A DNA stretch of 64,000 nucleotides from assembly GCA_006937955.1 (NCBI GenBank), contig SSNP01000001.1:3326383-3390382 (forward strand). The letters run 5' to 3'. The translations under genes and the position numbers were made by a program. Numbering within the stretch: position 1 is the stretch's first letter; every line of letters begins with the position of its first letter. The notes beneath the pieces are model-generated. The model saw nothing but the letters and a program-made list of their open reading frames with translations, did not search any database and was not told where the DNA came from. The stretch is from Pachypanchax playfairii. Its lineage: Eukaryota; Chordata; Actinopteri; Cyprinodontiformes; Aplocheilidae. This document shows, piece by piece, positions 25,501 to 34,663 of the stretch.

Positions 25501-28500
25501 GGCAAAATTTGAAGAAATTAGTGGAAATGAAAATACATTTAAACTGACAGAGAAAAAACAGAAAACAAGTCTCAGAAGCAAAACAACTTGTAATCAGTCT
25601 GAAAACAGAAGGAGATGATGAAGGGGTTGTTATTGGTGTGTTAGTGGCAAGTAAATAAAATGTAGGTGTATTACAACAGTGACATCTTGTGGTTGTAATC
25701 TGAACTGCAATCTGCAAAAGAACAGGCATGAAACACAATACGAAGATCAATTTTACTTAACTTAAATTGCTCTAATTATTCTATAGTGTGAAGTAATAAT
25801 ATATGAAACTTTATGACATCGTAATGCTTTAGGTCCTTGCAGACCTGACCAAAACCTGGAACCCTATTAATGTGATTGGCAGGTGTTGAACCTTAGTGTT
25901 AAGGCTCCTGTTGACAGGAGGAAATGGGAGCAGAGTTGCGAGACCTTGTCAGTGGAACTGACACATTCTGTCCAATCTGCAGGATTCATGTGCTACAGCT
26001 GTGGTCCCACCAGCACTCGAGAAGGCATATCAGTTTGGACTGACCAGGAACAGTCACATGAGTTTCACCTTTGATGACACCAAAGTCAGAGAGAAGTATG
26101 TATAAAGTAGTTTTTTTTTTCATCATTTCATGTTATTTCTCTCCTCGAGTTTTCCTACACATCAGGAAACAGCTGTAATAGCCGAACCCTCCACATCATC
26201 AGCACATGTTAACTAACTGCAAGTTGTTTCACACTCTACAAGAAAGTGATAGTTTTGACAAGATTTCAACAAAGCAGGTTGAAGTTTACTGTATATTTTT
26301 TTGTTTGTTTGTCTCTGATGGGACAAAGCCTTGTATGTATAGATAAAACAATGATCAGGTCATCTATAATTAACAAGCATATAAAACACTGCAAAGCAAA
26401 GTCTCCCACTCCCTCCTGGACTGAGGGGATTTTGGCTCTGAGGGCAGTCCGGAGTTCCATTATATTTATTTTTTTAAATATCTTTTAAATATAACATTCT
26501 AAAAAAACAGAATAAGAAATGGTTACAGTTCTGAACAGAAAAGCTTTGCGTGTGTGTTACAGGCTGTTTTTGGAGTTTGACTTGAGGACAAAGGAGCAGT
26601 CTGGTCTAGTCCTGTACATGGCGAGAATCAACCATGCTGACTTTGTTACCATCCAGGTGTGTAGCTTTTGTTTTCAGTAAGAACTATTATGTTCCAAACT
26701 TGATATATTTTTAGTTTTGCAGATATTAACAGTAGTTTTCAGGATGGATGCAGTTCGGCTTGTTTACTCATTGTTCTGTCCTCCAGATCAAAGATGGACA
26801 GGTGTGTCTTGGTTATGATCTGGGTCATGGAAACATCTCTGGATGTGTCCTTTTCTCCATTAATGATGGCAACTGGCACAAGGTAGGATGGTCATTCAGC
26901 TTCTTATTAGTGCTTTATTAATTTACTTTTAATCTGGGTTTAACTACGTTGAACCTTTTTTAAAAAACTGTTAGATTTGTCATTTTGGCTACATGCAAGA
27001 GGTTAAAGGTTCAGTTTGTAAGAATTTTCCAGTGAAATACTCACACAACAGTCTAATGTCCCACCGATGTTGAAAATAAAATCACATTGTAAGAGATCTC
27101 AAGCTCAGTCGGCTGGGTGGTCACTAGTTTCTGACATTTTAAAAAATGCTGGTCCAGACTTTCTGGTTCCATAATGAATCAAATGTGAGTCTGCAAGGCT
27201 GCCAAGTCTTCAACACAAGCAGCTGTAATTCTACAACAAGCAGCAGCAAAAAGTAAGAAACCACCACATCCTTCCAACTGAGCAGCTGAGCTGCACGTGA
27301 TGGGGCGTTCAAACACACTTAGGAAAACTCTACGCTGAACAAACAGGCCTTTAGACAATCCAAAAAACTGAACAAAGACAAGAGGAACTAAACGAGAATT
27401 AACATCAGAACTGGCAACCCAACAGAAAAATCAGGGAGGGGAGGGAGTGAGCATAGTTGTCCCGCAGCTCTTCAAGAGCAAACCAAAACTTCCTGCAATC
27501 TTTCCTAAGATCCTCTGTCCTCCTCACAGACCATCCTACATCCAATAAAATCCTCCGTGGTGTGTCTTCCAATTGAACCAGTGGCCCGAAGCTCCCCCAC
27601 TTCAGCAACATGTAGCTCCGTATTAGCTAACTGCTAAAAAAACTTTCCCACATGACCCTGCAATGTCACATGTTGGGAAACCCCCTATGGCAAGCAAATA
27701 TAATCACCACATATTCCCGGTGCTTTCAGCTGCTCGACCTGCAGACTCCACAGTACCAGCCTCGCTGTGTCGGACTATTTATGGTATTAGGCAACCCAAA
27801 ATGGTGCCTGGTTGATGTAAACAAAATGCCAACCTCATGCCAGTCAAAATAATATTTTATAATATTTTACTTTGAATATAATTTTTAAAGGAAATGCTGT
27901 ATTTTCATTCTACAACCCTCTAAACACCCCGTGGAGGCATTATTTTGTTAAAAATATATCACCTTTAACTTGTACATAAAACACTAAAAATCTTTGAATG
28001 TAACAATGATGGAGTTTTTCTCAATGTCTGACATTCCAAATCTTCATGAGACTGAAGCAAATAAGACTTTTTTTGGGTTAAGAGATTTACCAGCCATGTA
28101 TCTGATGGGTTGCATTAGGTTGTTCTGACTTTTTATTACATTACTAATTATTGTTTAGTCTTAATTAAAAGCAGGAAGTTATTTTATTGTCTCCATCACT
28201 ATAGATTTCTTCTTAAAGTTGTCATATCTGTAACGTTTTGGCCATTTCTTCTTAGATCCGTGTGTCTCGCAACAAGCAGCGAGGTTTCCTCACGGTTGAT
28301 GGGCTATATACTAAAGCTATGACCAGCCCGAAAAAGGTGCAATATTTTACTTCTAATCACTTTTTTGGTGCAAACATTGTTGCATAAAGTTCAAGCGGCA
28401 TATTCCAGTTTAGAAACATGTTTTATGGTATCTGTTGTCTTTTTTTCAGGCGGATCTGTTGGATGTGGTGGGAACGTTATATGTTGGTGGATTACCACAA

Positions 28501-30099
28501 AACTATACGACCAAGCGAATTGGACCAGTAAGTACTCAAATTAATGACACAGCTGATATTCCTTGTATTTGCTTCTTTATGTCAGGACTGGGGAACCTTC
28601 TCTTTCAGGGGCCATGTACATTTTTAGAAAGTCCTCTGAAGGCCACACAATACAAACTAATAAAATCACACGTCTGTAAAGTTTTCTGAAAGATGAGTTA
28701 TAGCAAAAAAAGTTTCACCACTAATCCAAGTAGCTTCTTCAGTCAAACTGAAAAGCTGTAACACTACTCCATGTTTCACTGCCAGGGACTCACCACAAAC
28801 TAAACACACAGCTTTGTGTTCTCTATTTCAACAAAAAGATCCATGCAGCGTTTGTTATTTTATGATCGACACCTTTCTGATGAGGCGTTCACTGACCCTG
28901 ACTGTTTTGTTTTCCTCTGAGATAGAATGGCAGACCTGAGCTTCTCCTTCTGATCTACATCATTAACTGTAAGACGTGGAGATAATTTGCAAACTGAATA
29001 TTTTCTGCTCTCAGATTCTCTACAGTATCAACGGCTGCATTCGTAACTTAAAGATGGATGGAAGTCCAGTAAGCACCAAGCCACCTGTCACAGGTTTGTG
29101 TTCCTGCAGGTTATGTACAGATACATACATTAGACATGTCCATTTATTTTTCACCCTCTTTTGTCCCAGGTCATACACAGTCCTTCTCTGAATTTAAATT
29201 AGATATGGCCACGCCCACATCCAGCTACATGGTTGGGAGGTGTTTTGTTGCTACTGAAACAGGAACCTATTTTGAAGGGACTGGTTACCTGAAAGCAGGT
29301 GAACTGCCAAACATTTAAACACTTTTTTGTTATTGGACTACTGTACTGAAGAAAAACTATTGTCTGTCTCTTTATCCAGTTTCCTCATACAGGGTTGGAC
29401 TGGACGTGTCAATAGCCTTAGACTTTCGCACCAGCAGAACAAACGGAGTACTCTTGACTGTCAGTAACCGAGCCAGTGATGGACTGGGTTTAGAGATTGT
29501 TCAGGGCAAGGTACTAGATTTATAGTTCAAACTTTGGTATAAGTAAAAAAAAACATCTAGGCTTTTAAATTTTTCAAAGAATGAGAATTGAATATAAAGT
29601 ACTGTCTCATTAAATGCTTTTTATTGTTTTTACTTCCTCAAGCTGTTGTTCCATGTTGACAACGGAGCTGGTCGAATCACAGCTGAGCATGCGCCTGAAG
29701 GGGACGGCTTCTGTGATGGAAAGTGGCACGCAGTCACTGCCAACAAGCTTCGCCACAAGGTGGAGCTGGTTGTTGATGGGAAGAAGAGCCAAGCTCAGTC
29801 CCCGGTTCCACGTTCTAACACCTGTGATACTAATGACCCCATCTACGTCGGAGGATTCCCTGGTACGACAGCCATACCAGATACAGACTCACATTCCAGT
29901 TGATTCAGAAAATCCCATCATGCATGTTTCTTTTTCAGATGGCGTTCCTCAGGCAGCTCTTTCCACCAGCAGATCCTTCAGAGGTTGTATGAAGAACCTG
30001 AAGATTACTAAAGCGTCTAAAACCATGGAAGTCCAGTTCAACAAGGCCCTGGAGATTAAAGGAGTTCAGCCCCTCTCCTGTCCGGCTGAAGCAGCATAA
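1870..30099 (+). CDS. lama2: laminin subunit alpha-2, C-terminal half (35 exons, 5' end outside window)
   Basis: Secreted basement-membrane chain. In the alpha-2 beta gamma heterotrimer (merosin) its LG domains bind alpha-dystroglycan and integrins on muscle and Schwann cells. Exons read from the sequence, all with AG/GT borders and joined in one frame: 1870-1948, 2034-2165, 3619-3735, 3960-4123, 4235-4373, 5024-5126, 5699-5815, 6395-6577, 6794-6799, 7430-7584, 8122-8265, 10586-10719, 11388-11547, 11636-11760, 11902-12064, 12268-12412, 12520-12658, 12870-12881, 13481-13601, 14202-14357, 14742-14795, 20159-20310, 20403-20579, 21665-21821, 23673-23765, 25983-26095, 26563-26656, 26787-26882, 28256-28336, 28450-28527, 29015-29093, 29170-29298, 29380-29510, 29643-29862, 29939-30099 (TAA). 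This gives about 1435 residues, a little under half of a typical alpha-2 chain. The alpha-2 identity rests on the near-unbroken match to my memory of the mammalian chain (for example KVSVSSGGDC and GAKVKDLEDEADRL) and on the furin cassette in LG3. No frameshift or internal stop was seen. Confidence 0.95.
6227..6259. repeat. (TA)n microsatellite
   Basis: About 16 uninterrupted TA/AT dinucleotides in the lama2 intron 5816-6394. Likely length-polymorphic. Confidence 0.9.
6794..6799 (+). CDS. lama2: lama2 6-bp micro-exon in the coiled coil
   Basis: The exon before ends in a phase-1 'a' at 6577 and the exon after starts with 'tt' at 7430. Between them, a pyrimidine-rich tract and CAG at 6791-6793 are followed by six bases and a GTATGT donor at 6800. 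Inclusion adds Thr-Ile and keeps the frame. Skipping also keeps the frame (Lys-Asn-Ile-His instead of Lys-Asn-Thr-Ile-Ile-His). Splice sites and reading frame are seen directly. That the exon is used is inferred, supported by my recollection that mammalian LAMA2 has an exon of this size near the end of the coiled coil. Confidence 0.7.
8122..11760 (+). CDS. lama2: lama2 LG1 domain (4 exons)
   Basis: This is the first laminin G-like domain, about 188 residues, from KVSVSSGGDC to GDCKGC. It has the usual beta-sandwich signatures: NLLFYLGSAKY, LALEMRKGKVNFLWDVGSG, and the closing half-cystines in FSGCMGE and GDCKGC. LG1 to LG3 of alpha-2 form the integrin-binding cloverleaf. The 2.3 kb intron 8266-10585 splits the domain after the LGSAKY codons. 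Confidence 0.93.
8266..10585 (+). other. lama2: lama2 intron, no gene seen
   Basis: A 2.3 kb intron within LG1. At about 8326-8372 there is a short stretch (ATTCAATTTATTTAAATAG) resembling a low-complexity repeat widespread in fish. Short GT runs lie near 9390-9410. Nothing else is supported. Confidence 0.6.
11902..13601 (+). CDS. lama2: lama2 LG2 domain (5 exons)
   Basis: About 193 residues encoded in exons 11902-12064, 12268-12412, 12520-12658, 12870-12881 and 13481-13601. Family marks are FKFRTFSSEALLMYLAT, VNFDLGSGVGTG, KIYFGGLPT, and the disulphide pair in YAGCLRDIE and TKGC. The first four exons are closely packed. A 12-bp micro-exon codes the loop after the FGGLP strand. Confidence 0.93.
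12870..12881 (+). CDS. lama2: lama2 12-bp micro-exon in LG2
   Basis: A TTAACAG acceptor ends at 12869 and a GTAAAT donor starts at 12882. The twelve bases continue the split Ser codon of the previous exon and give Ser-Met-Ala-Ala plus two bases of Arg, completed by exon 13481. The joined peptide NYSMAARSEVTLKRY lines up with the SMKA-R-EV stretch I recall from mammalian alpha-2. Without this exon the frame is kept but four residues are lost from a loop after the FGGLP strand. Confidence 0.82.
14202..21719 (+). CDS. lama2: lama2 LG3 domain, split by a furin-type cassette and a satellite-bearing intron
   Basis: Exons 14202-14357, 14742-14795, 20159-20310, 20403-20579 and the first third of 21665-21821. 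Marks are EISLSFSTLEDTGTILLA, PYLLVMLNKGSLEVSMSTG, NDGREHSLRIERLPGR, and the closing Cys pair in FQGCIWNLM and IGRC. The domain is interrupted by a small basic exon with a proprotein-convertase site. This is a feature of alpha-2, whose C-terminal LG segment is cut inside LG3 but stays attached. The intron inside this domain (14796-20158) is the longest of the gene in the window. Confidence 0.92.
14742..14795 (+). CDS. lama2: lama2 furin-cleavage exon (54 bp)
   Basis: An in-frame, phase 0-0 exon of 18 codons reading TRRSNLLSSKRRRRQSGE. The RRRR-QS run fits the R-X-K/R-R consensus of furin-like convertases and sits where the mammalian alpha-2 chain has its RRKRRQ processing site. Its acceptor (CCCCACAG) and donor (GTGGGT) are clear. 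Because it is a whole number of codons, skipping it would give an uncleavable LG3. That is an inference, not seen. Confidence 0.88.
17167..19899. repeat. tandem satellite array, about 18 units of about 160 bp with an 18-bp palindrome
   Basis: Each unit holds the same ordered blocks: CGGACCCCCAAATCC, then GCCTTACTATAGTAAGGC flanked by A and T runs, then CACTTGATGTTAAAAAATAC, then AAATCATTTAGACGTG, then TTTTTCAGGTCCCTCTGATG. The rest of the unit comes in two forms. Form A reads GCCTCATTTGTTTATTTTATG, split here only by its variants; form B contains ACATAATATATTC. Reading left to right the forms run A B B A B A B B B B A B B B, then a gap, then A B. The first unit is degenerate and the last breaks off inside the palindrome at about 19894. 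Units are very similar to each other, suggesting recent expansion or gene-conversion-like homogenisation. Confidence 0.93.
19528..19528. other. single unknown base at a probable assembly join
   Basis: One N inside the satellite, after CATTTAG. The sequence after it resumes in a different part of the unit, so about 50 bases of the expected unit are missing. The true array is probably longer than shown. Confidence 0.75.
20580..25982 (+). other. lama2: three lama2 introns (20580-21664, 21822-23672, 23766-25982)
   Basis: Apart from the linker exons 21665-21821 and 23673-23765, I see no gene here. The stretch 24760-25590 is purine-rich on the + strand with many GAAA, AGAGG and GGAG motifs. 22020-22560 is less AT-rich than its surroundings but shows no recognisable element. 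Confidence 0.6.
21720..23765 (+). CDS. lama2: lama2 LG3-LG4 Pro/Thr-rich linker
   Basis: The last two thirds of exon 21665-21821 and the whole of exon 23673-23765 encode about 65 residues of low-complexity linker. They start with seven consecutive prolines (after NLA) and continue with Pro, Thr, Ala, Glu and Lys. Such linkers separate the LG1-3 and LG4-5 modules of alpha-1 and alpha-2 chains and are probably O-glycosylated. Exon 23673-23765 is 93 bp, phase 0-0 and made only of linker, so it is a possible cassette exon. Confidence 0.88.
25983..29243 (+). CDS. lama2: lama2 LG4 domain (6 exons plus start of a seventh)
   Basis: Exons 25983-26095, 26563-26656, 26787-26882, 28256-28336, 28450-28527, 29015-29093 and the start of 29170-29298. 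Marks are FGLTRNSHMSFTFDDTKV, LVLYMARINHADFVTIQ, INDGNWHKIRVSRNKQ, LYVGGLPQNYTTKRIGP, and the Cys pair in INGCIRNL and VGRC. LG4 with LG5 forms the alpha-dystroglycan-binding module of alpha-2. The 1.37 kb intron 26883-28255 carries a transposable element. Confidence 0.93.
27003..27968. mobile_element. non-autonomous DNA transposon with TTAAAGGT ends (family 1, long copy)
   Basis: Begins TTAAAGGTTCAGTTTGTAAG and ends with the inverted terminus CACCTTTAA, in the lama2 intron 26883-28255. The interior matches the shorter copy at 32752-33156 in order: the AGTCTAATGTCCCACCGATG-type block, GCTGGTCCAGACTT, GTCTTCAACACAAG, and AAAAATCAGGGAGGGGAGGG. No transposase frame is present. The TTAA at both edges could be a target-site duplication of piggyBac type, but family assignment is not certain. 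Confidence 0.7.
28695..28750. repeat. fragment of a dispersed fish repeat
   Basis: The stretch with AAGTTTCACCACTAATCCAAG followed closely by AGCTTCTTCAGTC resembles a very common fish interspersed repeat. A related arm is at 63730-63785. Identification is from memory. Confidence 0.4.
29244..30099 (+). CDS. lama2: lama2 LG5 domain and stop codon
   Basis: The rest of exon 29170-29298, then 29380-29510, 29643-29862 and 29939-30099. Marks are GTYFEGTGY, YRVGLDVSIALDFRTSRTNG, LLFHVDNGAGRITAEH, DTNDPIYVGGFP, and the Cys pair in FRGCMKNL and LSCP. The protein ends in SCPAEAA before TAA at 30097-30099, a few residues from where mammalian alpha-2 chains end. Confidence 0.94.
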
Positions 30100-31254
30100 C
30101 GGTATCAATGTTATACAAATCATTTAAAAAAAAAAAAAAAACTGGTCTTTCAGTTTCCTTTTGCCAAAAGCAAACACTGTCCTGATGCCATCCCCCTAAT
30201 GTCAGTCTCCTCTTTGTTAAGATTGTATCAAATGGATTTCCATAGAAATATTTACTGTTTAATAATGAAAATTACTTTTAAACAGATTGATGAGCTAATC
30301 TCAAAGCAGTTCTGATTTCCAAACTTTAGCATCAGTTTTACTTTAACATGGTTATTTGTGTGTTCTAATAGCAGCTAGCTACATCTCATCGTTAAAATAA
30401 TTACAAACTGCAGGCAAGTTTAGAAAATAGCATTCACAAGAACCACTGTGACAATAATCCATATTAATCTTAAAGGAGAACGCCCGTTTTTTGCAATTGG
30501 GGCCTTATTTATTCTGTGAGATGTGTTTTACTCGTCATCAGTGGTACTTTTTTGCGATTCGGATTCGTCTCGGAGATTTTTGATTCACACGGCAAACACC
30601 TAAACGCCAATAAACGAGAGTCGGTTGGGCCTTATATTTTTTAGGAAGCTAAGCCACTGCACCAATAGAATGGGTGCACGGAAAGATGACGTCACTCTCC
30701 TGTCACTGTAAAAATATCATTTCTATGAGCGCAGGATTCAAGATGGCACTGGAACGGAATAAACAATAGAGTAGCTAAATGGCCAGATTAAAAAAATAAC
30801 AGATTTGAACTGATGTTAAACCGATTTAGGGTTGGCAAACGCAGGCCCAACCGACTCTCGTTTATTGGCGTTTAGGTGTTTGCCGTGTGAATCAAAAATC
30901 TCCGAGACGAATCCGAATCGCAAAAAAGTACCACTGATGACGAGTAAAACACATCTCACAGAATAAATAAGGCCCCAATTGCAAAAAACAGGCGTTCTCC
31001 TTTAACCCTGCTCATCAGTCTGTTTCTCCAAAGAGCCACTTACACCCAGTAAAATATTGTTTGTTTCCATTTTAAAGTAGGTTTGAGTCTTTGCACAAAT
31101 CTATTTATAATCTGATGCAACTTTAAACCTATTCACAAACATGAATTTTGTCATAATGTGAACATAAGTGTCAAAGTTAACCTGTAATCCAGTGCTATGG
31201 ATGTAAATTATCCTTAACCTGACAGTGCAGAATGTGAAAGCTCAGGTTAATAAA
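30100..31254 (+). other. lama2: putative lama2 3' untranslated region
   Basis: Starts after the TAA. An A-run lies at about 30125-30140. AATAAA hexamers occur at 30758-30763 and 30962-30967 (inside or beside the foldback element) and at 31249-31254. Which is used cannot be told from sequence; if the last is used, the foldback element lies inside the transcript. Confidence 0.35.
30470..31005. mobile_element. foldback / MITE-like element with 163-bp near-perfect inverted arms
   Basis: Left arm 30470-30632 and right arm 30843-31005 are reverse complements with only one difference that I could find (CGCCCG versus CGCCTG). They are separated by a 210-bp spacer. Both ends are TTAAAGGAGAACG. There is no coding capacity. 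The near-identity of the arms implies a recent insertion or active arm correction. It begins about 370 bp after the lama2 stop. Confidence 0.92.
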
Positions 31255-31336
31255 TCTGCAGTGGCTACAAAATGAGGCCCTTCAGTGTTTTATTGCATCG
31301 TTTCATTATTTCAAATTATGTACCTGCAGCTCATCC

Positions 31337-31873
31337 TTAAAGAGGCCCTTCCATTAAAAACTGTTTTTCTGAGGTGTCTGTTGAATATTTTAGCTCCACA
31401 GGTGTTCTTACCTTCATAGTGGGTGTGAAAACAGGTCAACAACTTCTCTTTCAGTTGTAATCTCTCAAACGACGCAGGTGGCGATAACACCCGATCAAAC
31501 GCCTGTATCTGTTTCGTAACAACTCCTTTGCTCATTAGTATTCATCAGCTCCTGCAGTTGAAACCACATCTAGCATGCTGCTGGCTAAAAGCTGTTAGCA
31601 TAAAAATGTATCAACCGGAAGATACTGGGTGCGCTGTGGGAAAGGAAACAGACATGCTCTCATAAATTGGCTAACAAACTAGCCTTAGTCCAGCAAATTT
31701 GCATAATGAATATTAATGAGTTGCAGTCGGACGAATCTTCTTCCAGACAGATTGAAACGACTGTAAATCAGTATTTCCTAACATTTTTTAAATAGAAAAT
31801 GTTTCATATTTACAGGTTAATACTTCAGAAATAACCAAAAAGTCATTAAATTTGTGTGAAAGGGCCTCTTTAG
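31337..31873 (-). mobile_element. non-autonomous element, family 2, inverted copy 1
   Basis: Left end TTAAAGAGGCCCTTCC, right end GGGCCTCTTTAG. The interior read on the - strand matches the copies at 31870-32337 and 51149-51661: GTTGTTGACCTGTTTTCACA, AAGGTAAGAACACCTGTGG, and GATTGGCTAACAAACTAGCC-like blocks. No transposase. Two edges are TTAA-like, one having changed to TTAG. Confidence 0.82.
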
Positions 31874-32337
31874 AGACCTTTTCACACAAATCACAACCTG
31901 TAATATGAAACATTTGGAAACACTGATTTACAGACCTGTCTGCAACTCATTCATATTCATTATGTGAAATTGCTGAACTCAGATTGGCTAATAAACTAGC
32001 CTGTGAGGGCAAGGCTTCTTGTTTCCCTTCCTGCTGCGCCTGGCAACAGCGCACAGAGTCTCTCCCGGTTGATACATCTTTATGCTAACAGCCTACTAGA
32101 CGTGGTCTCAAGTACGGGAGCTGATGAATACTAATGAGCAAAGTAGTTGTGACATAACAAGTACAGGCTTTTCGAATTCGGGTTTTTATCACCACCTGCG
32201 TAGTTTGAGAGATAAAAACTGAAAGAGAAGTTGTTGACCTGTTTTCACACCCACTATGAAGGTAAGAACACCTGTGGAGCTAAAATATTCAACAGAAACC
32301 TCAGAAAAAACGTTTTAAACCAGAATGGCCTCTTTAA
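31870..32337 (+). mobile_element. non-autonomous element, family 2, copy 2, head-to-head with copy 1
   Basis: Same family in the opposite orientation, sharing the junction at about 31870. It ends GGCCTCTTTAA at 32337. Copies 1 and 2 together form an inverted dimer of about 1 kb that could fold on itself. The arms differ at many positions, so this is older than the foldback at 30470. Confidence 0.82.
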
Positions 32338-32346
32338 TCTAAATGC

Positions 32347-32537
32347 TTAAAGGGATAGTTCTGTTTTCTGTGACATGGTCAGCAGACCAGTGTCTACTAA
32401 TGAACATAGACAACGCTATCTATAAGCATGACCAAGTTTGCAAAGTGCTGTAGTCTAAAAGACACTCATATGGCCCCATGCTTAGTTACGACACATAAGC
32501 CCTTTTTAAAAAGAATTAAATAGAATTATCCCTTTAA
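32347..32537. mobile_element. MITE of 191 bp with TTAAAGGGATA ends (family 3)
   Basis: Left end TTAAAGGGATAGTTCTGTTT, right end the inverse of TTAAAGGGATAATTCTATTT: about 20 bp of terminal inverted repeat with two differences. A terminal sequence starting TTAAAGGGATAGTTC is widespread in fish genomes (from memory). It lies 9 bp from copy 2 of family 2. Confidence 0.75.
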
Positions 32538-32544
32538 ATCACAT

Positions 32545-32737
32545 GTGTCAAACTCCAGACCTCGAGGGTCACTATCCTGCATGTTTTAGAAGTTTCCCTG
32601 TTTCAACTCCTCTGCATTTCAACAAGTCCTGCAGAAGCCTGTTAACGACTTGTTCATTTGAATCAGGTGGTTTGAAACAGGGAAACATCTAAAACATGCA
32701 GGATAGTGGCCCTCGAGGCCTGGAGTTTGACACCCAT
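32545..32737. mobile_element. palindromic hAT-like MITE
   Basis: Inverted arms: TGTCAAACTCCAGACCTCGA at the left and its near inverse ending TTTGACACCC at the right. The inner part pairs CTATCCTGCATGTTTTAGA with TCTAAAACATGCAGGATAG. Total about 190 bp, no coding capacity. The GTGTCAAACTCCAG terminus is typical of a common vertebrate hAT-type MITE; the class is inferred. A diverged relative lies at 37691-37861. Confidence 0.7.
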
Positions 32738-32751
32738 GCTTTAAACATTAG

Positions 32752-33156
32752 TTAAAGGTAAAATATGTAAGAATTGTACAGTGAAATACAACAGTCTAAC
32801 ATCCCACTGATGATGAAAATAAAGTCACTTGAAAACGCTGGTCCATGACGGAATCATTGTTTAAAATAACTATTCCGCATCCAGACTTCCTGTTTCCATA
32901 GTGAATCACATGTGAGCCTGTAAGTCTTCAGCACAAGTTGCAATTCCACAATGACCAGCAGCAAAGAAGCAGCTCTGAGGTAACTTGTAGTAAACCTAAA
33001 GAAACCATAACATCCTTCCCTGGAACTGGAAACCCAGCAGAAAAATCAGGGAGGGGAGGGGGTGAGTGTCTGAGAGCAGACGGTTTGGTTTTTCTACATG
33101 AACTGCAGGACTTCGATTTGGGTACATGGTCTAATTCTTACATATTGCACCTTTAA
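32752..33156. mobile_element. non-autonomous DNA transposon with TTAAAGGT ends (family 1, short copy)
   Basis: Starts TTAAAGGTAAAATATGTAAG and ends with the inverse of TTAAAGGTGCAATATGTAAG, a terminal repeat of about 24 bp with few mismatches. The interior is a deleted version of the copy at 27003-27968. Confidence 0.78.
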
Positions 33157-34663
33157 GATTTTTAAACATGACCAAACCAGATACTAGTTGAAAGCTCACC
33201 TGAGATCTTTCTGTAAGGAATTTGCCTCATTTTCTACCCAACTGCAGCTGGAAAAGGACCCGGCCATGGAAAACTAAACAAGATAAAGGACATGAGTATC
33301 AAATATTACTCTTGCTATTAATGTACAATCAGAATGATCATTTACCTGTTCCATTTAGATTACAGTTTTTTTGTAACATCCCAGATAGCAAATGTAATGG
33401 CAAAAAGGTTTCAGAAAAAGATGATTGTTACATAGAAGTTTGTTTTTCTCCCAACTTATATTTGTAATTCAATGTTTGGACATCATGTACCTATTTAAAG
33501 TAAACAAGTTTTGGTTCATGCTGTAAAAGGTGAAAAAAACGATTTCATTAAGTTGCCCTGCACCTGTGTTTAATGAACACTAGAGGGCAGCATTTATTTA
33601 CTGGAAAAAGATGATTAAAGTTTCAAACCCAGAACTTACCACAGGATTTCTGATGTTGATGTCCCGCTGATATAAACCCTGGAAGAATTAAACTGCCATG
33701 ATGAAATAAGAGTACAAATCCTCCATTGTGCATTCCTGTTTTATTATCATGGGCCTCTTTACATAAGGGTGAAACAGCTGATCTGTCAGCTGCCTAAAGT
33801 GGAATGTTTAGAAAACAGAATAAATTCTACCCATAACTGGTTTCCAGTAACACAGCTGTTCTTGTCTAATAAAAACCTTTTCAATTCTGAGCATCTGGAA
33901 TGTTTAATTATCATCATTGATGTATTTGTGAATGAGATGAAATCCATTTCTAACACTGAGCTTTTCTGGTTCATATATGTTAAAGTGGCATGCAAAGGTT
34001 TGTTTAAATGCATTAAAGATCAACTCATTGACAAAAAAGCAGCAGCTACCGAAGAAAATTTAAGTAATCTCATATTTCTTACCACTTTGTTTGAACCAGT
34101 CAGTTTTTGTTGTCCAAACACTTTTTTTTTCTCCACTGCATGCAGTAATAGTTCTTCCTCCCCAAGTGCCATGGATTCAGAATTTGTGAGGAAATTAGAA
34201 AAAGGATAACAAGAGAAGCTCCAAAAGTGAAATCCAATGACATTAGTTGGATAAATCAAAACCACACACAGCCATTGTTCAGGCTTAAGTGGCTGACAGC
34301 ATCACTGAGGGATATTTAATTGGTCGAGGAGGGAAGATATTAAAAATACTTTCAGTAGTGACTGTTTGAGTGCCTAAATAGAGTTAGACAAAAACATCTT
34401 GCACACTGGTGCAAATAAATAAGCCATTAGTAAAATCCTGCAAGGTTCCAGCGAATTTGGGGTTTTAAATCATCATTACATTCTGCCAAACCTCTGAATG
34501 CTACTGCATACACAAGCCATTTCATGACCTGCATCATGGTCAGTTTGGGGCACAAAAACAAATCATTTTCCTCTAAATTAAACCTGATGTTTACTATCAA
34601 GTAATTGTCAAAAATGGATGGACTGTAATTCTTAAATTTTCGTCCAGTTTGTTAGCCAACACT
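33157..34663. other. intergenic, no gene seen
   Basis: Holds an open frame of 146 codons at 33769-34209 (+) that resembles no family I know and has low-complexity composition. I treat it as chance. No RNA gene or clear repeat recognised. Confidence 0.55.

Noticed and set aside
25378..25750. Open frames on the - strand in the purine-rich tract
   Set aside because: They arise from the low-complexity composition (Phe, Leu and Ser only) and match no protein family.
29614..29906. Long frame starting upstream of the LG5 exon and an overlapping frame on the other strand
   Set aside because: Only the splice-defined frames 29643-29862 and 29939-30099 match LG5; the rest is a shadow of the real exon or intron read-through.
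33769..34209. 146-codon open frame between the genes
   Set aside because: No family resemblance, no exon context, low-complexity composition; probably chance.
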